Source: an uncultured Clostridia bacterium
GTDB lineage: Bacteria > Bacillota > Clostridia > Oscillospirales > Ruminococcaceae
Reading direction: 5' to 3'
Length of the DNA: 5,691 nucleotides
NCBI GenBank assembly: GCA_947630315.1
Contig: CANRHA010000115.1
Coordinates: 1 to 5,691 of the forward strand
This document shows, one piece after another, positions 1-5,403 of this stretch. The translations under genes were made by a program, and so were the position numbers. Below the pieces are notes generated by a model. The model did no database searches, was not told the origin of the DNA, and was given only the letters and a program-made list of their open reading frames with translations. Within the stretch, counting starts at the first letter, position 1. Each line of letters starts with the position of its first letter.

Positions 1-2056
1 AGTTCTTCTTGCAATACTGCTCTTTAACATTGTATTTCTGTTCATAGCGGCATTCGTAATAAGCAGCCTCTCTTTGAGCGGCACCGAGAAGATGGGATTC
101 TTTGAGGCGGCGTTTTATACCGTCACGATGATCCTTGACGCGGGCTGTATTTCGTTTGTTATCGAAGATATAGGTCAGGCAGGAATAGTTACCGCCGTTA
201 TCTGTTTATCGGTGATAGTTATAGGAATGGTCTCCTTTACCGGCGCGGTAATAGGATACATAACCAACTACATCTCAAACTTCATTGAAAATTCAAACGC
301 GGGTTCGCGCAGGCTAAATATTTCAAATCACTACGTTATTTTAAACTGGAATACCCGGGCTTCCGAGATAATCAACGACCTTTTATACTGCAAGGGCAAG
401 CAGAAGATCGTGGTCCTTACCGCCTCGAAAAAGGCCGAGATACGCAAGGAGATCGACGAGCGCATATCCGACACGATACGCCGCGAAAACGCCGACTTAG
501 CCGCAAAATATGCCGACAGCAGCCTTATTGCCCGAAAGGTAATGTATCACCGCAATAAGCTGAAAAACAATCTCACGGTGATAATCCGCGAGGGCGACGT
601 TTACTCCTCGAAGCAGCTTCACGATATTTCGGTAGAGCAGGCGAGGGCGGTAGTTATCCTCGGCGGAGACATAAACAACACGCTCTGCAAGTTTGAATAC
701 CGCGAGAGAGCCGACGAAAACAGCAAGGGCAACGCTCTTACCGTAAAAACCCTCATGCAGGTATCGGATATAACCTCGGCAGATTATTCTGCCGACAATC
801 AGAAGATAATTGTTGAGATATCCGACGACTGGACATGGGATCTTGTCCAGAAGATAATAAGCTACAAAACGGTCGAGGGCAAGTGCAACATAGTTCCCGT
901 AAGGGTGAACCAGATACTCGGGCAGATACTCTCCCAGTTCTCTCTCATGCCGGAGCTCAACCTTGCCTACCGCGAGCTGTTCTCGAACAAGGGCGCCACA
1001 TTCGACGTTCAGGAGGTCAAGGTCGGCGACGACGAGGGCTACATCACCGAATACCTCGGCAGCCACATGAGCGCGATACCGCTGACCTCGATGAACTCTG
1101 GCGGCAAGGATTACTTCTTCTATTCCGCCGAAAGCGAGAGGGCGATGGCCGAAACCGAAAGCGTTCCGAAGAGCAACTATACGGTAGACCTGAACCGCGA
1201 CTACTGGATAGAAAAGAAGAACGTAATAGTCCTCGGGCACAACAGCAAGTGCGCGGATATAATGCAGGGGTTCTCGGCGTTTTGCAGCGAATGGAACTAT
1301 AAGGACGGCAGCGGAGAGATCCTCAAGATACTTGTTATAGACGATGAAAAGAGCCTTGAAAAGCTCAACTACTACCGCGAGTATCCGTTTGTGTATGACA
1401 CCGTCGCCGCGAGCATCTACGACAGGGATACGATTTGCTCCGCCATCGAAAAGTTCATAGCCTCGAACGATGAGGACACAAGTATACTTATCCTCTCTGA
1501 CGACTCCGCCCTGAGCGAGAATATTGACGCCAACGCTTTGGCGAACCTCGTTTACGTTCAGGACATCATAGCCGCGAAGAAGCGCGCCAATCCCGATTTC
1601 GACGTTGAGAGCATAGACATTATCGTTGAGATAATCGACCCGAAACACCACGACATAGTGAGCAGCTACAGCGTCGACAACATAGTTATAAGCAACAGGT
1701 ACATCAGCAAGATGATCACCCAGATAAGCGAAAAAGAGGCGATATTCGACTTCTACTCGGATATCCTCACATATGACGATGAGGGCGCCGACGGCTACGA
1801 GAGCAAGGAGGTCTACACCAAGAAAGTCTCGCGGTTCTTCAACGAGGTTCCAAAGCCCTGCACCGCCGCCGAGCTTATACGCGCCGTCTGGAGCGCCTCG
1901 ATAGACGAAAGCCTGCCGAAGGGCCGAAGAAACCCGACGGTAGTGCTCGGGTATGTAAAATCCGGCGGAAGGATAACGCTGTTCAGCGGCCCGCAGGACG
2001 ACATCCGGGTAGAGCTTTCGGACAAGGACAAGCTGATAGTTTTCACGAACCACTGA
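1..2056 (+). CDS. CASTOR/POLLUX-type ion channel with two RCK domains, 5'-partial
   Basis: The reading frame is open from base 2, so the true start lies upstream; the TTG at 74 is only the first start-like codon inside it. The visible 684 residues begin with a membrane helix (about 1-24). A pore-helix-like stretch and a filter-like LDAGCISF (45-52) follow, then a second long hydrophobic helix (about 58-86). The rest is cytoplasmic. One RCK-like domain starts at HYVILNWN (about 110) and a second at KKNVIVLGHNSK (about 405). A motif DNIVISN lies before the C-terminal domain. The DAG in the filter resembles the ADAGNHA/ADSGNHA filter of plant POLLUX/CASTOR, and the VSN-type motif is also family-like. 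The glycine-rich nucleotide loop is degenerate in the first domain (N-W-N where glycine is expected), so ligand binding is uncertain. The expected role is a ligand-gated cation channel in the cytoplasmic membrane; ion and ligand are unknown. It converges with the operon on the other strand. Confidence 0.8.
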   Translation, partial: VLLAILLFNIVFLFIAAFVISSLSLSGTEKMGFFEAAFYTVTMILDAGCISFVIEDIGQAGIVTAVICLSVIVIGMVSFTGAVIGYITNYISNFIENSNAGSRRLNISNHYVILNWNTRASEIINDLLYCKGKQKIVVLTASKKAEIRKEIDERISDTIRRENADLAAKYADSSLIARKVMYHRNKLKNNLTVIIREGDVYSSKQLHDISVEQARAVVILGGDINNTLCKFEYRERADENSKGNALTVKTLMQVSDITSADYSADNQKIIVEISDDWTWDLVQKIISYKTVEGKCNIVPVRVNQILGQILSQFSLMPELNLAYRELFSNKGATFDVQEVKVGDDEGYITEYLGSHMSAIPLTSMNSGGKDYFFYSAESERAMAETESVPKSNYTVDLNRDYWIEKKNVIVLGHNSKCADIMQGFSAFCSEWNYKDGSGEILKILVIDDEKSLEKLNYYREYPFVYDTVAASIYDRDTICSAIEKFIASNDEDTSILILSDDSALSENIDANALANLVYVQDIIAAKKRANPDFDVESIDIIVEIIDPKHHDIVSSYSVDNIVISNRYISKMITQISEKEAIFDFYSDILTYDDEGADGYESKEVYTKKVSRFFNEVPKPCTAAELIRAVWSASIDESLPKGRRNPTVVLGYVKSGGRITLFSGPQDDIRVELSDKDKLIVFTNH

Positions 2057-2071
2057 TACCTTACAAAGCGC

Positions 2072-2089
2072 CTCGGGGCTTCGCCCGGG
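2072..2089 (+). terminator. GC-rich hairpin after the channel gene, no T-tract
   Basis: CTCGGG (2072-2077) can pair with CCCGGG (2084-2089), with one T-G wobble and a GCTTCG loop. It begins 16 bases after the channel stop codon. It lacks the following run of T that an intrinsic terminator needs, so it may only protect the 3' end of the transcript or be part of the adjacent repeat region. The terminator reading is weak. Confidence 0.25.
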
Positions 2090-2093
2090 CCCG

Positions 2094-2128
2094 CGGCAGA
2101 GAACAGTGGTCAGAGGACAGAAACCAGA
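2094..2128 (+). repeat. Left arm: five tandem NNNCAGA heptamers
   Basis: The units begin at 2094, 2101, 2108, 2115 and 2122. Four end in CAGA and the second ends in CAGT. The strict 7-base period is visible by eye, and each unit has a matching counterpart in the right arm. Confidence 0.7.
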
Positions 2129-2235
2129 CCCGGGAGTACAAAGGTAGCGGATATCAGGAACTTGCGTTATGCGCAGAAGCCCCGGCCGCAACGGCAGAAA
2201 GTTCCGTCCTTCTCGCGCTCCCATGTCCTTTCTCT

Positions 2236-2250
2236 CGCCCTGATAGGGCG
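2236..2250. repeat. Perfect 6-bp hairpin inside the repeat element
   Basis: CGCCCT (2236-2241) pairs perfectly with AGGGCG (2245-2250) around a GAT loop. On the + strand it is followed by a TC-rich stretch (TTCTATCTTC) that is not a proper T-run; on the - strand it is followed by purines. It is probably structural within the element rather than a terminator. Confidence 0.45.
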
Positions 2251-2251
2251 T

Positions 2252-2277
2252 TCTATCTTCTATTCATCTATCTTCTA
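2252..2277 (-). repeat. Internal TAGA tract with 7/8/7 spacing
   Basis: An 11-bp direct repeat TCTATCTTCTA occurs at 2252-2262 and 2267-2277. Read on the - strand, TAGA recurs at intervals of 7, 8 and 7 bases. This resembles a degenerate third run of the arm heptamer, with T in place of C, in the same orientation as the right arm. Confidence 0.5.
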
Positions 2278-2328
2278 CCTTTTTCCCTTATTGTCGCAAG
2301 CTGTTTCACCTGCCCGTGAAGGCGCTCT

Positions 2329-2363
2329 TCTGATTTCTGATATCTGACTTCTGTTCTCTACCG
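2329..2363 (-). repeat. Right arm: five tandem heptamers overlapping the ABC ATPase stop
   Basis: On the + strand the units are TCTGATT, TCTGATA, TCTGACT and TCTGTTC, starting at 2329, 2336, 2343 and 2350, then a degenerate unit at 2357-2363. On the - strand they read NNNCAGA, the last as CGGTAGA. The stop TAG (2360-2358) and last Arg codon CGG (2363-2361) of the ABC ATPase gene lie inside the outermost unit. Confidence 0.65.
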
Positions 2364-2981
2364 AACCTCACCCCCCTCCACCCTAACGATCTCGTCCGCC
2401 AAATTATCAAGCTCCTCTCGGTCGTGGCAGGCGATCACGACGGTCGCGCCTTTTTCTTTAAATTCTTTAATAATCTCCGCCGCCATTTCCGCACCGCTCG
2501 GGTCGAGGGCGTTGAACGGCTCGTCCAAAAGCAAAATTTCGGGGTCCTCCATTATCGCCGCCGCGATGCCGAGGCGTTGCTTCATTCCGAGCGAATATTT
2601 GCGGTATTTTCGCCGATCATGCGGTTCCAGCCCGACCTTTTCAAGCGCCTTGACAACGTCGTCTTTAGTCGCTTCTCCCTTGATTTCCGCCAAAAGCAGG
2701 AGGTTTTCAAGCCCCGTTTTTGAATCCAAAAAGGCGGGATTTTCGATCAGCGCTCCCACACTTTTCGGAAAAGAATTTTTCCCGCCGAGCCGCTCGCCGT
2801 CGATGGAAACATACCCCTCGGTCGGCAGAATCAGCCCGCATATCGCCCGCATGAGCATGGTTTTTCCCGAGCCGTTTTTGCCCCAAAGACCGTAAATTTT
2901 CCCGCTTTCAAGCGTCAGATTTATGTTTTTCAGGACCGCCGCACCCCTGATGATTTTAGTGAAATTAGTTATCTCAATCAT
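2358..2981 (-). CDS. ABC transporter ATP-binding protein, BcrA-like
   Basis: This 207-residue ATPase should power the two permeases encoded just upstream, at the inner face of the membrane. All core motifs are present in order: Walker A GKNGSGKT (34-41), signature YSLGMKQR (129-136, a variant of LSGGQ), Walker B ILLLDEP (149-155) with catalytic Glu154, D-loop NALD (157-160) and switch His186. Where most ABC proteins have the Q-loop glutamine, this one has LIENP with Glu80, as in BcrA-type bacitracin and lantibiotic-immunity ATPases. The domain is a minimal nucleotide-binding domain without a C-terminal extension. I start at ATG 2981 because AAAGGCGG lies 7 nt upstream; the TTG at 2999 adds six residues but abuts that Shine-Dalgarno site. 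The gap to the preceding permease is 60 nt. The last codon and stop fall in a repeat arm. The substrate is not known; an exporter or immunity role is inferred. Confidence 0.9.
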   Translation of the reverse strand: MIEITNFTKIIRGAAVLKNINLTLESGKIYGLWGKNGSGKTMLMRAICGLILPTEGYVSIDGERLGGKNSFPKSVGALIENPAFLDSKTGLENLLLLAEIKGEATKDDVVKALEKVGLEPHDRRKYRKYSLGMKQRLGIAAAIMEDPEILLLDEPFNALDPSGAEMAAEIIKEFKEKGATVVIACHDREELDNLADEIVRVEGGEVR

Positions 2982-2988
2982 TTCTCTA

Positions 2989-2996
2989 CCGCCTTT
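2989..2996 (-). promoter_or_regulatory. Ribosome binding site that fixes the ABC ATPase start
   Basis: AAAGGCGG on the - strand is separated by 7 nt (TAGAGAA) from ATG 2981. The alternative TTG (2999-2997) immediately abuts this site and has no Shine-Dalgarno of its own, so the shorter protein is preferred. Confidence 0.7.
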
Positions 2997-3011
2997 CAAA
3001 CCGCTTCGGAC

Positions 3012-3032
3012 GCGCCCATCGGTGCGTTTTTT
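3012..3032 (+). terminator. Possible + strand terminator between two - strand genes
   Basis: GCGCCC (3012-3017) can pair with GG-GCGT (3021-3027), with one bulged T at 3023 and an ATC loop, followed by six T (3027-3032). Read on the + strand this looks like a short intrinsic terminator. It would stop antisense transcription running into the operon, for example read-through from the channel gene. The stem is short and imperfect, so the call is weak. Confidence 0.3.
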
Positions 3033-3041
3033 GTTGATATT

Positions 3042-3803
3042 TTACCTGTAAAATTCTTTTTTGTTATAGATCGCCGCTCCCGCCGAAGCAAGTATCATGC
3101 AGATAAAAAGAGGTATCCCCAGACACAGCGCCGCGTTGAAACCCTCAACAAGCTGAATGTGGTACAGCCACGAAAAGCGCGTCAGGATTGGCACAAACCA
3201 AGCCTCATTGAAACCGAGGGCGACAACCGCCATGACCCCCGCCGCAGGGCTTATCGCCGAGCGTATTATGTCAAAAATAAGCGCAAACATCAACGAGGTC
3301 AGCAGCGTATATGCCGCGGCAAGGGCAAAAAGTCCGCGAAAGCCGAACGCCTCGGCAGTAAACCCGTTTGCCGAAAAATACACCGACCGTTCGCTGTTCC
3401 AGTTTATAGGGATCTTTATCCCGAGCCAACCCGCCGACAAAACCGATATCAGCATATGGACCGCCGAAAATCCGAGGCACAAAAGCGCCGTTTTTATCAC
3501 GACGGCCGCCCAAATTTTTGCCCTGCTCCCTCTGTGTAGGGTATAGGTATAGCGTTCATCGGGCAGAAAAATCAACGTTAAAAGCGCAAGGAGAGGCAGC
3601 AAAAAGGTGAAGAACCGCTTCTGACAGTTGAACAAGACCGCGACGATCACCGACATTTGCGCGCCGTAAAGCCTTGCTGTGTGGTTTTTCCATGACAGCG
3701 AAGTGTTGAAGACGACCGCCGCGTGCATCAAAAAGGCAATCAGCAGAATATGAAACCTGCCGAGCGTCTGCCTCAAAAATTCTTTAATACATTTAAAGAA
3801 CAT
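3042..3803 (-). CDS. Multi-pass membrane protein, probable ABC permease subunit (second)
   Basis: The 253-residue protein is mostly hydrophobic, with about six membrane segments, near residues 16-33, 62-80, 96-122, 153-175, 185-205 and 223-247. It ends in a short basic tail (NKKEFYR). After the second segment comes a cytoplasmic loop with LHRGSRAK, which matches the LTRGHRRK loop at the same place in the preceding permease. The two therefore look like diverged paralogues forming a heterodimeric channel served by the downstream ATPase. I recognise no named family and infer the ABC-2-like permease role from topology and context. ATG 3803 is supported by AGGAGG 8 nt upstream (3817-3812), inside the end of the previous gene. 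The two genes overlap by 11 nt, so their translation is probably coupled. Confidence 0.75.
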   Translation of the reverse strand: MFFKCIKEFLRQTLGRFHILLIAFLMHAAVVFNTSLSWKNHTARLYGAQMSVIVAVLFNCQKRFFTFLLPLLALLTLIFLPDERYTYTLHRGSRAKIWAAVVIKTALLCLGFSAVHMLISVLSAGWLGIKIPINWNSERSVYFSANGFTAEAFGFRGLFALAAAYTLLTSLMFALIFDIIRSAISPAAGVMAVVALGFNEAWFVPILTRFSWLYHIQLVEGFNAALCLGIPLFICMILASAGAAIYNKKEFYR

Positions 3804-4602
3804 CCCGCCTGCCTCCTATGATCATCAGCGGCAAAAAAGTTATCAGAAACAGCGCGAGCGGCAGTATTATCGGCATGACCGGGTTTGTCGGGGTGAGCTG
3901 AGTCGGGTCGATAATATGATACGGGTCGAGCCGGAAGCTGCCCAAAAGGTTGCAGGTAACATAGGAGAGCATATAGAGGATAAACGGCGACAGCAGCGCC
4001 GTAAAGCGGCTATGCACAGCCAGCGAGACGGCGAGCGCGACCTCGCAGAACAGGCCGATCATCACCCCGCCGAGGGCAATATAAATGATTATATAGATCA
4101 TCGGGTGGGATATGAAAAACGCAGCGTTCGGATTCGTGTTCCTTGACGCCGAAAAATGCTCGGGCGCAACGGCGGGGCTTACCGTGGGAACGAACATCGA
4201 CGTTACAATCAGATTCACCAAAAACGGTATAACGAACACCGCCATGCCCGAGGCGAACACCGCGAGGTACTTTGCCGCAAGCCATTTTCTCCTGTGACCC
4301 CTTGTAAGGATATTTTTTGCATATCCGTCCGCTAAATCTCCCGCAAGGCTGTCGGCATGGGGCAGCGAGGCAAAGAGCGGCGCAAGAAGGAAAATGAGCG
4401 TCTGCCCCAGAGATGTCGCCCGAAGCCCGATATATTCGGTGTAGAGCGAAAGCGGGGGATAGGGGTCTTTCGGCATTTCGTTCAGCCATAGGAGCGGGTA
4501 CGAGCAGTCGAAAAAGTCGAAAATCGCAATTGCACAGCCCGCAATCAGGGCGATTAAAAAGTATATGTTTTTGAACGCCCTGGAAAATTCAAATTTTATC
4601 AG
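3793..4602 (-). CDS. Multi-pass membrane protein, probable ABC permease subunit (first), non-ATG start
   Basis: The hydrophobic protein has about six membrane helices. An ATG-only call would begin at 4476 (227 aa), but the frame stays open upstream to a TAA at 4605-4603. Those 42 extra residues read like a normal permease N-terminus: a short basic, amphipathic stretch (IKFEFSRAFKN) and a helix (about 13-28) missing from the short form. The only start-like codon near the top is CTG 4602, giving 269 residues, close to its 253-aa partner. Other segments lie near 64-81, 107-136, 171-200, 206-227 and 238-262. A cytoplasmic loop LTRGHRRK (about 99-106) is shared in form with the partner. The 3' end overlaps the next gene by 11 nt. 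The call of ABC-2-like permease rests on topology, the RG-rich loop and the adjacent ATPase. The start is odd and the gene could be frameshifted at codon 2. Confidence 0.72.
   Translation of the reverse strand: MIKFEFSRAFKNIYFLIALIAGCAIAIFDFFDCSYPLLWLNEMPKDPYPPLSLYTEYIGLRATSLGQTLIFLLAPLFASLPHADSLAGDLADGYAKNILTRGHRRKWLAAKYLAVFASGMAVFVIPFLVNLIVTSMFVPTVSPAVAPEHFSASRNTNPNAAFFISHPMIYIIIYIALGGVMIGLFCEVALAVSLAVHSRFTALLSPFILYMLSYVTCNLLGSFRLDPYHIIDPTQLTPTNPVMPIILPLALFLITFLPLMIIGGRRDVL
3812..3817 (-). promoter_or_regulatory. Consensus ribosome binding site for the second permease
   Basis: AGGAGG lies 8 nt before ATG 3803 and is embedded in the Gly-Gly-Arg codons near the end of the upstream permease gene. 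It fixes the start and means this subunit can load ribosomes while the upstream gene is still being translated. Confidence 0.75.
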
Positions 4603-4610
4603 TTAAGCAT
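4599..4610 (-). other. Three-codon leader frame (ATG-CTT-AAC-TGA) preceding the first permease
   Basis: ATG 4610 sits 6 nt after GAGGT (4621-4617), an ideal spacing, but it encodes only Met-Leu-Asn before TGA and a further, overlapping TAA-type stop. Its TGA overlaps the permease CTG as CTGA. It is either a real mini-leader that hands ribosomes to the permease, or the remains of the true start after a small insertion. Confidence 0.45.
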
Positions 4611-4614
4611 ATTT

Positions 4615-5403
4615 CTACCTCAGATATAAATGCCCGACCTTGTCCTGAGCGTCTAACGAATAGCCCCAGACATCGAGATCGACCCAGCGCATTACCCCTT
4701 CTTCGGCAAATTTTCTTTCTACCAGCCAACCGAATCGGGCGGTTTTAGTTTCGTCTGCCTCGAAATATGCGCTGAAGTAGTCGATCACGCCATCAAAGCC
4801 TTCTGGGCAGACGCCGCAGTTGTTATGGAGGCTGAACCAATGCGCGCCCTCAAAGCCCATGTATGGGTAAACGTCGTTATCGCCGACCAAATGCAGATCA
4901 TGACTGCCCCATTTTTGCATCTGCGCCTCGCCGGTCAGATTCTGAATATCCATCTCGATGATCAGCCATACGCAGTCGAGCCCGAAAGCGCCGTCATAGC
5001 TGCCGTCATCGGCTATATGATCGGCAGCACTGACCCAGCGATCAACGCCGTTTTCGTCGGGCTGAGGCTCGGGCAGAGAAAAATCGCGGCATTCTTCTTT
5101 TGTAACCCCCTCGGGCAGGGTATCCGAAAAGTAAAAGTCCTTAAGCGTATAGCCCCAGTCGTCGTGGACTATCTGCACGCCGATATTTGAATCTTCGGTT
5201 ACTGAATCGCTTGGAACAGTCACATCAGTCTCAGCATTTGTCGTAAGCTCGTCTGCATGTTGGTAGTGGTTTCCGCTTGGATCTTTGGGCATAATATTTT
5301 CATTATTCCGAGCAGGCGCAGGCCCGCGGTCTTTAATGAACATAACGGCGACGGTCAGTACCGCAATCGCAAAAATAATTAAAACTGATAATGATTTTTT
5401 CAT
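4615..5403 (-). CDS. Membrane-anchored extracytoplasmic protein with a DUF4352-like domain
   Basis: The 262-residue protein starts with Lys-Lys and a hydrophobic helix (about 4-23) that looks like a signal anchor or uncleaved signal peptide. There is no lipobox cysteine. A polar, Ser/Thr/Asp-rich spacer (about 27-75) leads to an acidic, aromatic-rich domain (about 76-262). The stretch WLIIEMDIQNLTG (146-158) and the later KTARFGWLVERK (220-231) recall the beta-sandwich pattern of DUF4352 proteins, which sit outside the membrane; the resemblance is by eye and moderate. Four cysteines are present (105, 144, 196, 199), the last two as CGVC. The start ATG 5403 overlaps the preceding stop by 4 nt (ATGA), with AAGGAGG 10 nt upstream. 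It may act as a sensor or accessory protein for the exporter encoded next; this is inferred from position only. Confidence 0.75.
   Translation of the reverse strand: MKKSLSVLIIFAIAVLTVAVMFIKDRGPAPARNNENIMPKDPSGNHYQHADELTTNAETDVTVPSDSVTEDSNIGVQIVHDDWGYTLKDFYFSDTLPEGVTKEECRDFSLPEPQPDENGVDRWVSAADHIADDGSYDGAFGLDCVWLIIEMDIQNLTGEAQMQKWGSHDLHLVGDNDVYPYMGFEGAHWFSLHNNCGVCPEGFDGVIDYFSAYFEADETKTARFGWLVERKFAEEGVMRWVDLDVWGYSLDAQDKVGHLYLR
4617..4621 (-). promoter_or_regulatory. Ribosome binding site before the first permease
   Basis: GAGGT overlaps the stop codon of the upstream 262-aa gene. It is 6 nt from ATG 4610 but 14 nt from CTG 4602, which is further than usual for direct use by the CTG. The spacing is the main evidence that the start region is abnormal. 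Confidence 0.5.

Larger units (their letters stand above)
2057..2357. other. Intergenic region between convergent genes
   Basis: I see no protein-coding gene in these 301 bases. They lie between the stop of the channel gene and the stop of the ABC ATPase gene. Right after the channel stop is a GC-rich hairpin (2072-2089). Most of the rest belongs to an inverted-repeat element with heptamer arms. Inside it are a perfect small hairpin (2236-2250), a TCTA-rich tract (2252-2277) and a second weak hairpin (TTCAC 2305-2309 with GTGAA 2316-2320). None of the hairpins is followed by a T-run, so I could not identify a classical intrinsic terminator for either gene. Confidence 0.8.
2094..2363. repeat. 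Inverted-repeat element with heptamer arms (MITE-like or structured intergenic repeat)
   Basis: The left arm (2094-2128, + strand) and right arm (2329-2363, read on the - strand) align without gaps over 35 nt with 28 identities. Each arm is five consecutive 7-mers of pattern NNNCAGA. The first pair is CGGCAGA and CGGTAGA, the second GAACAGT and GAACAGA, and the third GGTCAGA and AGTCAGA. The arms enclose 200 bp with no coding potential. If transcribed from the + strand the arms could pair over about 30 of 35 positions, counting G-U. The size (270 bp) and terminal inverted arms suit a non-autonomous mobile element, but I see no clear target-site duplication and no transposase, so a non-mobile structured repeat is equally possible. 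The right arm enters the ABC ATPase gene. Confidence 0.6.

Noticed and set aside
835..1302. 155-codon + strand frame inside the channel gene
   Set aside because: It is out of frame with the channel and has an Arg/Gly/Gln-rich composition typical of a shifted reading of a real gene.
497..2224. Long 575-codon open frame on the - strand opposite the channel gene
   Set aside because: It is antisense to a protein with clear family features, shows no recognisable domain, runs through the repeat region and has no supporting start signal. Codon bias of the + strand gene explains its openness.
2162..2347. 61-codon + strand frame in the intergenic repeat
   Set aside because: It has a TTG start with no convincing Shine-Dalgarno site, a low-complexity product, and lies wholly inside the inverted-repeat element.
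2094..2363. CRISPR array as an explanation for the regularly spaced short repeats
   Set aside because: The units are only 7 bp, contiguous without spacers, and arranged in inverted arms; no cas genes are nearby.
3157..3546. Overlapping + strand frames opposite the second permease
   Set aside because: They are antisense shadows; the - strand product has proper membrane helices, a Shine-Dalgarno site and operon context.
4010..4489. 159-codon - strand frame overlapping the first permease
   Set aside because: It is a frame-shifted reading of the permease with a Cys/Arg/His-rich, non-membrane product and no support.
4603..4610. Programmed -1 frameshift joining ATG 4610 to the permease frame
   Set aside because: The sequence ATG CTT AAC has no X XXY YYZ slippery heptamer in the right phase, so insertion or reinitiation explains it better.
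4825..5190. 121-codon + strand frame opposite the DUF4352-like gene
   Set aside because: It is antisense to a well-supported gene with signal anchor and ribosome binding site, and shows no domain of its own.
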